Below are positions 1 to 7,586 of a stretch of 64,000 bases of DNA, one piece after another (the first letter of the stretch is position 1; the number at the start of each line of letters is the position of its first letter). Location: assembly GCA_964371055.1 (NCBI GenBank), contig CAYJLF010000015.1, positions 62,001-126,000 of the forward strand, given 5' to 3'. Source of the stretch: CAYJLF01 sp964371055. GTDB taxonomy: Bacteria; Eisenbacteria; RBG-16-71-46; CAIMUX01. The notes beneath the pieces are model-generated. The model made no database searches. It was not told the DNA's origin and saw only the letters and a program-made list of their open reading frames with translations. A program made the position numbers and the translations under genes.

Positions 1-693
1 GACGCCCCGAACGACGTCCTGGCCGCGGATGTGGATGGCAACGGCATCCAAGATGTCATCGCCACCTTCTCTCAGTCCACCAGCGGCGTGTGGAACCAGC
101 AGAGGGGCACGCGGGCAGGGTGGGGCCTGGTGCAGTCCTCGATTCTGGACTGCGGGGGACCCGTCCACGACTGGGGGAACCTCGACTGGACCTGCGACAC
201 GCCGGTGGGCACTTCCGTCCTCGTAGAGGTGCGCGCGGCCGGTGATCCGGCCGACATGGGAGCGTGGACCGAGGTGCCCTCGTCCGGTCAGGATCTATCT
301 CCCTACATCATGAACCTTACGCGCTACTTCCAGTACCGGGTGACCCTGGCGGCCGCCGGGGACGCCAGCCCCGGCCTCCACGATCTCCGCCTGGGTTGGG
401 ATGATGTCACGGGGCTGCACGAGGACGCTTCGACCGCCGGGGCCTTCTACTGCCGGGTCGCGGGGAATCCGTCCTCCTCCGGGGAGGCGGCCTTCGAGTT
501 CGCCCTCCCCCACGCGCGCCTCGTCAGCCTCTCGCTCTTCGACCCGGTGGGACGAAAGGTGGGGGATGGGCCCGAGACGGCGTATCCGGCGGGCCGCCAT
601 TCCGCGACCATCCGGGGTCTCCGGGGCGGCATCTACTTTTATCTCCTCCAGGCGGGAGATCTCAGGAGCACCGGAAAGGTGGTCGTGCGGTAG
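1..693 (+). CDS. C-terminal part of a secreted FG-GAP-like surface protein with sorting-type C-terminal domain (5' truncated)
   Basis: The reading frame is open from the first base of the window, so the gene starts upstream. The first residues contain an Asp-rich repeat (ADVDGNGIQDVIAT) of the FG-GAP/VCBS calcium-binding beta-propeller type. The last 70 or so residues resemble the beta-sandwich C-terminal domain used for sorting or anchoring in FCB-group bacteria (LSLFDPVGRKV, then AGRHSATIRGLRGGIYFY and a terminal KVVVR). The middle looks like a generic beta-domain. Role: extracellular or cell-surface protein of unknown ligand. It lies outside the prophage and converges on the regulator gene with an 18-base gap and no visible terminator. 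Confidence is good for coding and cell-surface type, low for specific function. Confidence 0.8.
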   Translation, partial: DAPNDVLAADVDGNGIQDVIATFSQSTSGVWNQQRGTRAGWGLVQSSILDCGGPVHDWGNLDWTCDTPVGTSVLVEVRAAGDPADMGAWTEVPSSGQDLSPYIMNLTRYFQYRVTLAAAGDASPGLHDLRLGWDDVTGLHEDASTAGAFYCRVAGNPSSSGEAAFEFALPHARLVSLSLFDPVGRKVGDGPETAYPAGRHSATIRGLRGGIYFYLLQAGDLRSTGKVVVR

Positions 694-711
694 GGCGCGG
701 CAGGGGAGCGC

Positions 712-3700
712 TCAGTCGACTCCCCGCTCCGCTGCCAGCACCTCGGCGGCCAGTTCGGCGACCAGTGCAGACGGGCCCGCACCTGCGGTTGAGGATGGAA
801 GCTCGCGCTCGGAGGACGCCGTCCAGACGGCGAGGACCTGGGAGAGGACCGGCTCATGGCGGGCTCTGTGGGCCTGTTCGAGCGCGTCCAGGGCGGCCCC
901 GCGGGCGGCGGCCAGGTCTCCCTGGGCCAACGCCAGTCGCGCTTCCAGGAGGAGGCGCCAGAATGCGGGCCAGCGCCCATCGTCGTCCTCCCCCGCGGGA
1001 TCCGCGGGGGCGACCGAGCGGGCCCGCTCGAGGTGGAGAAGGGCCTCCTCGTTCTCGCCCGCCTCGAACGACGCCAACCCGCCGAGCGCGTGAAGGTGAC
1101 TCGACCACCCCGCCCGTCGGAGTTCCTCGGCCGAGACCAGGGCTGCCCCGAGGAGGGGGCGCGCCTCATCGGGACGGCCGGCAAGGATGTGCGCTTGCGC
1201 CAGACGTGTCTGCGCCTGGGCGACTCTCTCGTGGTGGCCGCTCCGCTTCGCGACAGCCAGGGCTTCCTCACCATGGCGACGGGCATCGTCTACCGCGCCC
1301 GAGAGCAACGCCACGCGCGTGATCGCCTCGAGGCAGGAGAAGACCCCGTCCTGATCGACGCCCAGCCGGCGTCTCAGGGCCAGGCTCTCCTCGTAGTGCC
1401 GACGCGCGCCCCGCAGGAGTCCCCGGTGCTCCAACCCCAGGCCCAAGACCAAGAGGCCGAGCGCGATCGACCACTGATCGCGACAGCGGCGTCGCAGGGA
1501 CAGGCTCCGATGGATAGCATGGAAGCCCTCCCTCGCGTCGGTCGCGGCGAGGGAGTAGGCCAGGATCTCCCAGCAAAGTCCGGCGCACCAGAGGTCGCCG
1601 GCTGTCTCGCACTGCAGGGCGTCCTCCCGCAGTGTGCGCTCGGCCGCGGCCGATCGGGGATGGATCACCGCCGCCAGCGCGTCGGCGAACGCGCGCTCCG
1701 CCGGCTCCCCCAGGCGGGTGAGCTGGTGCTGCCCCTGCAGCATCCATCGGCGGGCACGTCGCACATCATCGAAACGCAGGAACCAGGCCTGCGCCACGCG
1801 CGAGACAGCGGCCAGCCGCAGCTCCCGGGTCCCTGCCGTACCTGGCTCCAGACGCTTCCGCAGTCGATCCAGCCGCGCACCCTGGACGCCGAACACCTCG
1901 GCGCCTTCCACCACCCGGCTGCACATGTCGTAGTAGAGGAAGAGCGGGCGCACGGCCTTCGACATCTCTCGGATCCACCCGCGCTCCGCCGCATGGAGCC
2001 AGGCCTGGCGCAAGTGGTGCCGGTCACGGGTCAGCTGCTTCAGGGTCCTCCTCTGGCCCGGCCCTTCCAGGGAGGAACGCGCGGCGGTGACCTGCAACAG
2101 GTAGTGGCGTGCCGCCCGATCGAACACAGCCGACTCCTCGCGGGAGTTCTCGGCCAGCTTCTGACGACCGAACTGCCGCAGTGTCTCCAGGATCTCGAAG
2201 CGGTTGCCGTTGTGCCGCAGGAACGACTGCTCGACCAGCGCGGCCAGGACCTCAGGCCTGGTCTTCCCGATCTCGAGCGCGGCGGCCCGATCGAACGATC
2301 CCGGCTCCCAGGAGAGCCGGCGCAGGGCCGCCTTCTCCTCGGAGGAGAGCAGGCTCCACGACTGCTCGAAGACGGCGCGCAGGCTGCGATGGCGTGGGGC
2401 GACATCGGCCCCCGGGGCGGCCTCGAGTTTCGTGCCACTGGCGGTCTGCTCCGCGATCTCACGGGTGCTCAGACAGTAGGCCCAACTCGCGGCTAGCTCG
2501 ATTCCCAACGGATGGCCCCGCAACCGGCGGCTGATCTCCGCGGCCGCCGACAGGTCGGCGGCAGCCGGCTGGAAGCGCGCCCGGGTTCTCCTGACGGACT
2601 GAACGAAGAGGCGGACGGAGGCGTACCCGGCCAGCTCTCCCACGGGCACGTGTCGCTGGGGCCAGGGCAGGCCCTCGACGTCCAACACCCGTTCTCCCGG
2701 CAGGCGCAGGCGGGTGCGGGAGGTGGCCAGAAAGACCGGATCGCGCGTTCCGGCGAGGATGGCGCGCAGAGATTCCAGTTCGGACGAAAGTTGCTCGAGG
2801 TTGTCGAGGATGATCAACAGCCGCTTCTCGCGCAGGACCCCGATCAGCTCCTGAAGCGCAGCCGAGCCGACGGGACGCGCGGAGCGTCCAGCGCGACCCG
2901 CGGGAGATCCGGCGCGACCGTGGCTTCCGAGCGGCAGCGACAGGGCTTCGGCGATGGTCGAGGGGAGCAGGGAACCGGCCTCGATCGAGGCCAGGGACGC
3001 GAAGAACACCCCGTCGGGATACCGACCGCCCAGGTTACGGCCGGCTTCGAGCGCCAGGCGGGTCTTGCCGCAGCCACCCGGGCCGGTGAGCGTGAGGAGA
3101 CGAAGACCCGGCTCGTCCACCTGTCGCATGATCTCCAGGATCTCCGCATCGCGGCCCACGAACGGGGTCGTCGGCTGCGGCAGGGCCGATGGAGCGGGCG
3201 CGGCGCACGCCTCGATCGTGACCTTCTGCGCACCGCCGGCCACGATGCGATCCCGCAGGAGAACCGTCTCCCGGGACGGCGGCAGCTCCAGCTCCCGCTT
3301 GAGGAGCCGGGCGGCTCGCTCGTAGCACATCAACGACTGTCCGGGCCGCCCGACGCGCGCATGGAGGTGCATCACATGGCGCAGCGTGCGCTCGTCCAAC
3401 GGATCCAGCTCCAGTCGGCGGGATGCGGACTCCACCGCGCCCTCCAGATCTCCCCGCTCCTCTCGAAGGCGAGTCAGCGCATCGAGCGCGGCTTCCATGC
3501 CGGCGCGCAGCCTGTCGGTCTCGACCAGTTGCCATTCGTCAAAGGACGGGCTATCCGCGAGACTGAAGCCGGCGAGGAAAGGCGCCTGATAGATCGCCAC
3601 GGCCTCGGTCAGGATGGACTCGGCCTGCGGGACGACGGTGCTGGTTCGTCCCGGACTTAGACCTGCGGAGGCCAGCAGGCGCCGGTGCTCCCGCACGTCG

Positions 3701-3993
3701 ACCCGGAGATCCCCGGCCTCCCGCAGCGCGACCATCTCTCCCTCGCAACAGAGCCAGGGCCCGAGGCCGGCGGTGCGCAGAACCCAGAGGTGATTCCGGA
3801 TCTGGGCGTGCGCACTCTCGGGATCGGCCTCCGGCCAGAAGGTTCCGGCCAGCAACTCGCGCGTGTGGGGAGCGCGGCTGGAGGCGAGAAACGCGATCAG
3901 GGCGAGAGCCTTGCGTCGGCGGATCGGGAGGATTCGCCCGGAAGCCGTCACCCGGGGAGGTCCGAGCAGGTGGATTTCGATCTTCGAGACCAC
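712..3993 (-). CDS. SARP-type transcriptional activator fused to STAND/NB-ARC ATPase and TPR domains
   Basis: Large regulator of 1093 aa. Residues 1-100 look like an OmpR-type winged helix (LLGPPRV, RRRKALALIAFLA, FWPEADPESAHAQIRNHLW). Residues 100-250 match the bacterial transcriptional activation (BTAD) helical domain. A STAND NTPase follows, with Walker A GPGGCGKT at about 304-311 and Walker B LIILDN at about 393-398. The last 400 or so residues are TPR-like helical repeats. This is the AfsR-like architecture: an ATP-driven switch that activates transcription through direct repeats. Start is GTG with AGGAA seven bases upstream. It is read away from the prophage edge and is taken as host DNA. 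GGAGAC repeats with an 11-bp period lie 270-390 bp upstream; see findings. The target genes are unknown. Confidence 0.85.
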   Translation of the reverse strand: MVSKIEIHLLGPPRVTASGRILPIRRRKALALIAFLASSRAPHTRELLAGTFWPEADPESAHAQIRNHLWVLRTAGLGPWLCCEGEMVALREAGDLRVDVREHRRLLASAGLSPGRTSTVVPQAESILTEAVAIYQAPFLAGFSLADSPSFDEWQLVETDRLRAGMEAALDALTRLREERGDLEGAVESASRRLELDPLDERTLRHVMHLHARVGRPGQSLMCYERAARLLKRELELPPSRETVLLRDRIVAGGAQKVTIEACAAPAPSALPQPTTPFVGRDAEILEIMRQVDEPGLRLLTLTGPGGCGKTRLALEAGRNLGGRYPDGVFFASLASIEAGSLLPSTIAEALSLPLGSHGRAGSPAGRAGRSARPVGSAALQELIGVLREKRLLIILDNLEQLSSELESLRAILAGTRDPVFLATSRTRLRLPGERVLDVEGLPWPQRHVPVGELAGYASVRLFVQSVRRTRARFQPAAADLSAAAEISRRLRGHPLGIELAASWAYCLSTREIAEQTASGTKLEAAPGADVAPRHRSLRAVFEQSWSLLSSEEKAALRRLSWEPGSFDRAAALEIGKTRPEVLAALVEQSFLRHNGNRFEILETLRQFGRQKLAENSREESAVFDRAARHYLLQVTAARSSLEGPGQRRTLKQLTRDRHHLRQAWLHAAERGWIREMSKAVRPLFLYYDMCSRVVEGAEVFGVQGARLDRLRKRLEPGTAGTRELRLAAVSRVAQAWFLRFDDVRRARRWMLQGQHQLTRLGEPAERAFADALAAVIHPRSAAAERTLREDALQCETAGDLWCAGLCWEILAYSLAATDAREGFHAIHRSLSLRRRCRDQWSIALGLLVLGLGLEHRGLLRGARRHYEESLALRRRLGVDQDGVFSCLEAITRVALLSGAVDDARRHGEEALAVAKRSGHHERVAQAQTRLAQAHILAGRPDEARPLLGAALVSAEELRRAGWSSHLHALGGLASFEAGENEEALLHLERARSVAPADPAGEDDDGRWPAFWRLLLEARLALAQGDLAAARGAALDALEQAHRARHEPVLSQVLAVWTASSERELPSSTAGAGPSALVAELAAEVLAAERGVD

Positions 3994-4075
3994 GTCGGTT
4001 CCTGGCGCTCCGGACTGATCCGCGTGAATCGGCAGCTGTCCTGAACCGTGGAGACATTGTGGCGGAGACGGCGAA

Positions 4076-4100
4076 CCCCTCGGATGTTAGATCCAAGGGG
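4076..4100 (-). terminator. Terminator-like hairpin downstream of the tRNA 3' fragment
   Basis: CCCCT (4076-4080) pairs with AGGGG (4096-4100), and GGAT (4082-4085) with ATCC (4091-4094), around the loop GTTAG, with one C/A mismatch. It lies about 15 bases beyond the 3' end of the tRNA-like fragment on the minus strand. That is where the terminator of a host tRNA gene would be. There is only a short T run, so efficiency cannot be judged. Confidence 0.5.
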
Positions 4101-4114
4101 CTTATGGAGCAAGA

Positions 4115-4141
4115 TGCGGGGTCGACGGGACTTGAACCTGC
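4115..4141 (-). other. tRNA 3'-end fragment, probable prophage attachment site (attL/attR)
   Basis: Read on the minus strand, this is a T-arm (GCAGG, loop TTCAAGT, CCCGT, one mismatched pair) followed by a seven-base acceptor strand CGACCCC and discriminator G at 4117. CCA is not encoded. No matching 5' acceptor strand (GGGGTCG) or anticodon arm occurs in the next 100 bases to the right, so this is only the 3' end of a tRNA gene. Phages that integrate into a tRNA leave exactly such a fragment at one end and the intact tRNA at the other. Phage-type genes begin just to the right, so the intact tRNA is predicted beyond 64 kb. Confidence 0.5.
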
Positions 4142-4401
4142 TTCGAGGCAAAAACCTAACCGACGACGGCGCAAGGAGTTCGCGTCCATTTCACGTCGTC
4201 GCAACGGGTTGCCCGATCGGCTTCGATTCCGCGCGAGTCCTCAAAAAACCCCAAGAATCCGCCTGACGGTGGAGACGTGGCGGAGACGAAACGCGTGCGA
4301 AAACGGCCAGTCGACGGGTCCTCTGTCCGTCGATCCCCTTCTGCTGCCGATCCACCCTCCAACTGGAGACGTGACGGAGACGCTCGGGCGACACAACCCG
4401 G

Positions 4402-4431
4402 TTGACACAGACCGGCGCCACCCGCGATACT
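4402..4431 (+). promoter_or_regulatory. Strong sigma70-like promoter for the membrane gene at the prophage edge
   Basis: A perfect -35 box TTGACA (4402-4407), an 18-bp spacer and -10 GATACT (4426-4431) predict a transcript start near 4438, about 45 bases before the chosen start codon. GGAGAC repeat pairs end 20 bases upstream of the -35 box, so the promoter could be controlled by whatever binds them. Confidence 0.6.
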
Positions 4432-4482
4432 CCCCGCCAGTTGTACGTGATGCGCGTGCGAACTGAGGGGGGGGCTCGAGGG

Positions 4483-5775
4483 GTGACGGACTCGAGGGAT
4501 GGGATTAGTTCTGTATCCGGTGGAGCGAGCGGTCCGGTAGACGGTACGAGCGAAGCAGGCGATCCGACAGCCCGACCTGAGGGCGACGCCTCCGTCCGGG
4601 ACAAGGAGACAGCCCCGGGATCGGAGCCTCGACCGGTGGGCGGGGACGACGCGGCGCTTGACCAAGAGAAGACGAAGCGCCTGCAGCACCTCACCAAGAA
4701 GAGGCCCGCAGCGCCAGCCGATCACCCGCCCGAGGTCAAGCTTCCGGTCGCGGTCGAAGAGCCCAAGCCCAAGCGCGCGAAGAACCAGCGTCCGTTTCCG
4801 GTCCACGAGCGCGTCGCCACGCTCCGCACCCTGGCCGAATTCGATCCGACGCGCTGGAAAGGACGGTTGTGCGAGCAGGTTCTGAATTACACGAGCAGCC
4901 TGTACGCCGGCACGATCGCATTCGCGGTGCCGTTTGCCGTCGTTCTCTGGGTAGAACGGATGCCCTCGTCGCTGCCGGCTGAAGTGTTCGCCCAGCCAAG
5001 GGCGTTCCTGCACTTCGTCGCCCAGTCTGGCCCACTGTCGACAGTCGTGATGCCATTCGCCGGGGTGGCGATCATGGTCGACGACTGGATTGGAAGCCGA
5101 GTCTCGATTGCAGAAAGTGGACTCCTCGGACAGAGTCCGGAGTACCTCCCTCATCGCTTCCTCATCGACGTGGCGATCGCGGCGACTGGCTACGCCGCAA
5201 TTGCAGCTGGTACATATGGTTCCAGCTTCTGGATGCTCGCTTTCACCGGCGTGTTCGTGCTACTCGGAATCGTGTGGCTGGTGTACACCCGCTTCGGCCT
5301 GCAGCGGGCGTGGCGGGCGGTTGAGGATGCGCTGCAGGCTGAAATGGACATCCAAAAGCTGGACGAGACCAAACGGCCGGACCGTCTGCGTAAGGAGGTC
5401 CATGAGGCACTCGGCGAGAAAGATAGGGGAGCGACGCCGGACCTCAGCGCCGCGGCAGAGTCGTCAAGACCCTTGCTCGAAGCCCGCAAATTGCTGTTAG
5501 ACAGAGCGTTAGCCAACACCGGGGTCGCCCGGGTTTTCAGCCGGGGCGCTATCTCCCGGGTTAACTTCACGATAGTCGATCACATCTTCTGTATCATCAC
5601 CCTGTTCTCGCTCCATTGGGGGCTCTTGCGCCTAAAGCAGCCCGGGGGGCTCTTGGAACTAGATCCAGACGTTGAGGTCTACCTAGGTGTATACCTTATC
5701 GCTCTGATCGCTTGGCGGCGGTACGTCTTCTCCCGGCTATGGGAGAATCTCTTCAAACGGCTCTTGCGTATCTAG
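4483..5775 (+). CDS. Multi-pass membrane protein of unknown function at the prophage edge
   Basis: About 430 aa. The first 130 residues are charged and Pro/Glu/Lys-rich, as for a cytoplasmic tail. Hydrophobic segments follow: one near TIAFAVPFAVVLWV, one near VVMPFAGVAIMV, two around VAIAATGYAAIAAG and MLAFTGVFVLLGIVWLVY, then a charged helical stretch and a last hydrophobic region near the C-terminus (YLGVYLIALIAW). The GTG start has a G-rich Shine-Dalgarno (GAGGGG) about 12 bases upstream; ATG at 4450 is an alternative. It is read against the phage early operon from its own promoter, as expected for a lysogenic-conversion gene (for example superinfection exclusion), but no family was recognised. 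GC is lower than in neighbouring phage genes. Confidence 0.75.
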   Translation: MTDSRDGISSVSGGASGPVDGTSEAGDPTARPEGDASVRDKETAPGSEPRPVGGDDAALDQEKTKRLQHLTKKRPAAPADHPPEVKLPVAVEEPKPKRAKNQRPFPVHERVATLRTLAEFDPTRWKGRLCEQVLNYTSSLYAGTIAFAVPFAVVLWVERMPSSLPAEVFAQPRAFLHFVAQSGPLSTVVMPFAGVAIMVDDWIGSRVSIAESGLLGQSPEYLPHRFLIDVAIAATGYAAIAAGTYGSSFWMLAFTGVFVLLGIVWLVYTRFGLQRAWRAVEDALQAEMDIQKLDETKRPDRLRKEVHEALGEKDRGATPDLSAAAESSRPLLEARKLLLDRALANTGVARVFSRGAISRVNFTIVDHIFCIITLFSLHWGLLRLKQPGGLLELDPDVEVYLGVYLIALIAWRRYVFSRLWENLFKRLLRI

Positions 5776-5856
5776 GTCGATGCCGATCACAGTGGTGAGC
5801 CTGACGGGCTCACGGACGAGCCCCAGGTGGGGTTGAGGGAAAGAGAGACCAGAGTC

Positions 5857-6063
5857 ATGAATCCAGGACTGGCGTTCCTTATCGCGGCAGTCGGCAGCAT
5901 CGCGGTCTACACCGTGTTGCGTGGCGCCTATGCGTGGACTCGGCGCAACGATCCAGGTCATAAGGTCGCGTACGCTTTTCCGCGCCACAAGGAGCGTGGT
6001 TCTAAGCGCCGTCCTCCGCGTCCAAACCGCACCCAGACCGGCGAGCAAGCGGGCAGAATCTAG
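5857..6063 (+). CDS. Small single-span membrane protein
   Basis: 68 aa. The N-terminus carries one hydrophobic helix (LAFLIAAVGSIAVYTVL). The rest is short, strongly basic and Arg/Lys/Pro-rich, so the tail probably stays in the cytoplasm. The ATG is preceded by a purine-rich GAGGGAAAGAGAG stretch. It follows the larger membrane gene by about 80 bases in the same direction and is probably co-transcribed. Function unknown; an accessory subunit of its neighbour is a guess. The 117 bases to the converging phosphoribosyltransferase gene hold nothing I can identify. Confidence 0.6.
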   Translation: MNPGLAFLIAAVGSIAVYTVLRGAYAWTRRNDPGHKVAYAFPRHKERGSKRRPPRPNRTQTGEQAGRI

Positions 6064-6180
6064 GTCCGCTAGTTCCTCACCGTCACGCGCGGAACCGATC
6101 CGCCGCGCAGGGCCTCTTCTACCCTATCCACCAGTTCCGCGTCGCCCCCCAGCGGGTGGGTCGACGGTCGCCGCCTACCC

Positions 6181-6849
6181 TTACGGTTCCCGCCGCCCGT
6201 AGTCACGCCCGTCGTAGCTGATGGATCCGGCGCACGGCGCGAGGATCTGGTCGACATCGCCCCGGCTCATGGTTCGGACCAGGGCGAAGCCGGTCACGCT
6301 GGCCGTCGGGTAGGTCGAGAGGAGGACCGAGGCCGCGGCGATCAGCTGTGTTCCACTCGTCACGAAATCGTCGACCAGGAGGAAGCGATCGTGCCAGACA
6401 AGCTCGGAAGCGCATCGGATCGTGCGGACATGGTCCGCGAAGGTTGGCCGCGTCCCGCTGCCGGAAGGAGCGAACGCTGCTTTCTGAACCGCCTCAGTCC
6501 GATCGAGGAGCTCGAGGATCGTCCCCCCCAGTCCGGCGCGCTTCAACTCCTCACAGATCCGTCTGCCGGGCCAGAGGGCACCGGGAGTGAGCGGGGCACT
6601 CCGCGGGACCGGGACGAGGGCTCGGGCCGGCCCGAAGAAGCCGGAGAACTCCTCGTCCTGCGCTATTGAGGCGAGCTGCTGCACCGTGTATCGGATGAAA
6701 GGCACGTTCTGACCGGGCCAGACGGAGTCCTTCTTAATCGCGTCCCGAACGAGCCGGGAGTTCACAGACATCGGCGCCTGCCCCCGGGGTGAGTACACCA
6801 GGAGGGACGCGAACGGAAGGTTAGAAGGGAAGCGGGGTGGGCTCGGCAT
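6181..6849 (-). CDS. ComF-like phosphoribosyltransferase-domain protein
   Basis: 222 aa. The key evidence is the PRPP-binding loop LLVDDFVTSGTQL near residue 160, with the paired acidic residues and TSGT turn of type I phosphoribosyltransferases. The N-terminus has the pattern LLVYSPRGQAPMSVNSR, and a basic ALVPVPRSAPL element precedes the active site. ATG at 6849 has GGAG eight bases upstream. It overlaps the 3' end of the dprA-like gene by 29 bases, so the two are translationally linked. In ordinary bacteria ComF and DprA both serve DNA uptake; here they sit in a phage early operon beside a UvrD-like helicase. Substrate and role are unknown. Confidence 0.8.
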   Translation of the reverse strand: MPSPPRFPSNLPFASLLVYSPRGQAPMSVNSRLVRDAIKKDSVWPGQNVPFIRYTVQQLASIAQDEEFSGFFGPARALVPVPRSAPLTPGALWPGRRICEELKRAGLGGTILELLDRTEAVQKAAFAPSGSGTRPTFADHVRTIRCASELVWHDRFLLVDDFVTSGTQLIAAASVLLSTYPTASVTGFALVRTMSRGDVDQILAPCAGSISYDGRDYGRREP

Positions 6850-7558
6850 TGTCGCGCTCCGGCAGGAACTCACGGAGATAGTCGAGACCCTCGAGCTCCA
6901 CGACCCCGGCGCCGTAATCCATCATCTTACGGACCCACGTCAGATCCCGCGCGACGATCCTCTTCATGAAGAAGAGCGGCCGGCCGAGGCGGAGTGCCTC
7001 CCATCCCTGATGTTGGGTGCCGCTCTTCTCGTCCGCGTCGATGATCAGCGTCGCGTCGGAGAGGAGCGCCATGGTCCGGTTGCGCAGCGGGAAGTTCCCG
7101 GGTCGGGTCGGAGTGCCGGACGCGAACTGGGAGACCACCAGGTGGTTCCGCATCAGCTCGGCCTGCAGCTCCCGGTTCTCCGCCGGATACACGCTGTCCA
7201 GAGGGGTGCCGAGGACCGCGACCGTCTTGCCCCCCGCCTCGATCGTGGACCCGTGGGCGGCCGTGTCTACCCCGGCAGCGAGACCGCTGACGATCACACA
7301 CCCACCACGAGCCAGCAGCGCCGCCACCGACCTAACCTCCTCGAGGGCAGCCGGCGAGGCTTTCCGTGATCCGACGATGGAGACCCGGGGGCTGACTCTT
7401 AGAATCCCCACGTCGCCGGCCACGAAGAGCTGGGTAGGAGCATGCTTCCGCTCCACCTCGTTCAGCGGTCCAAGCAGCGCTTCCGCGGTGAGGCCGGGGG
7501 TCATTTCCATGCGGCTATTCTGCCCGATCAGTGACCAGAACTGAAGCCCACACGTCAA
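6821..7558 (-). CDS. DprA/Smf-like SLOG-domain protein
   Basis: About 245 aa. The Rossmann-like core of DprA is clear: VSIVGSRKAS, then VIVSGLAAGVDTAAH, then KTVAVLGTPLDSVYPAENREL, and ATLIIDADEKSGT where DprA has its glycine-rich nucleotide or ssDNA-binding loop. It lacks the N-terminal SAM and C-terminal winged-helix domains of chromosomal DprA, as in stand-alone phage forms. DprA binds single-stranded DNA and loads RecA. The start is uncertain: TTG at 7558 directly follows AAGGAG, and ATG at 7510 has no clear ribosome site. It overlaps the downstream phosphoribosyltransferase gene. Confidence 0.85.
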   Translation of the reverse strand: MTCGLQFWSLIGQNSRMEMTPGLTAEALLGPLNEVERKHAPTQLFVAGDVGILRVSPRVSIVGSRKASPAALEEVRSVAALLARGGCVIVSGLAAGVDTAAHGSTIEAGGKTVAVLGTPLDSVYPAENRELQAELMRNHLVVSQFASGTPTRPGNFPLRNRTMALLSDATLIIDADEKSGTQHQGWEALRLGRPLFFMKRIVARDLTWVRKMMDYGAGVVELEGLDYLREFLPERDNAEPTPLPF

Positions 7559-7586
7559 CTCCTTGACGCCGTGCCAGTTGCGTTCC

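Larger units (their letters stand above)
4050..4382. repeat. Three GGAGAC-type paired direct repeats around the prophage edge
   Basis: The unit is two GGAGAC boxes. At 4271-4287 and 4365-4381 the boxes are exactly 11 bp apart (GGAGACGTGRCGGAGAC). At 4050-4069 the boxes are 14 bp apart. The pairs lie between the divergent SARP regulator and the membrane gene at 4483, on both sides of the tRNA-like fragment. Eleven-bp direct-repeat spacing is typical of SARP-family operators; paired arm sites of a tyrosine integrase are an alternative. The repeats are plain in the sequence; their role is inference. Confidence 0.6.

Noticed and set aside
4115..4215. A complete tRNA gene at the prophage edge
   Set aside because: Only T-arm and 3' acceptor strand are present; the matching 5' acceptor strand and anticodon arm are missing.
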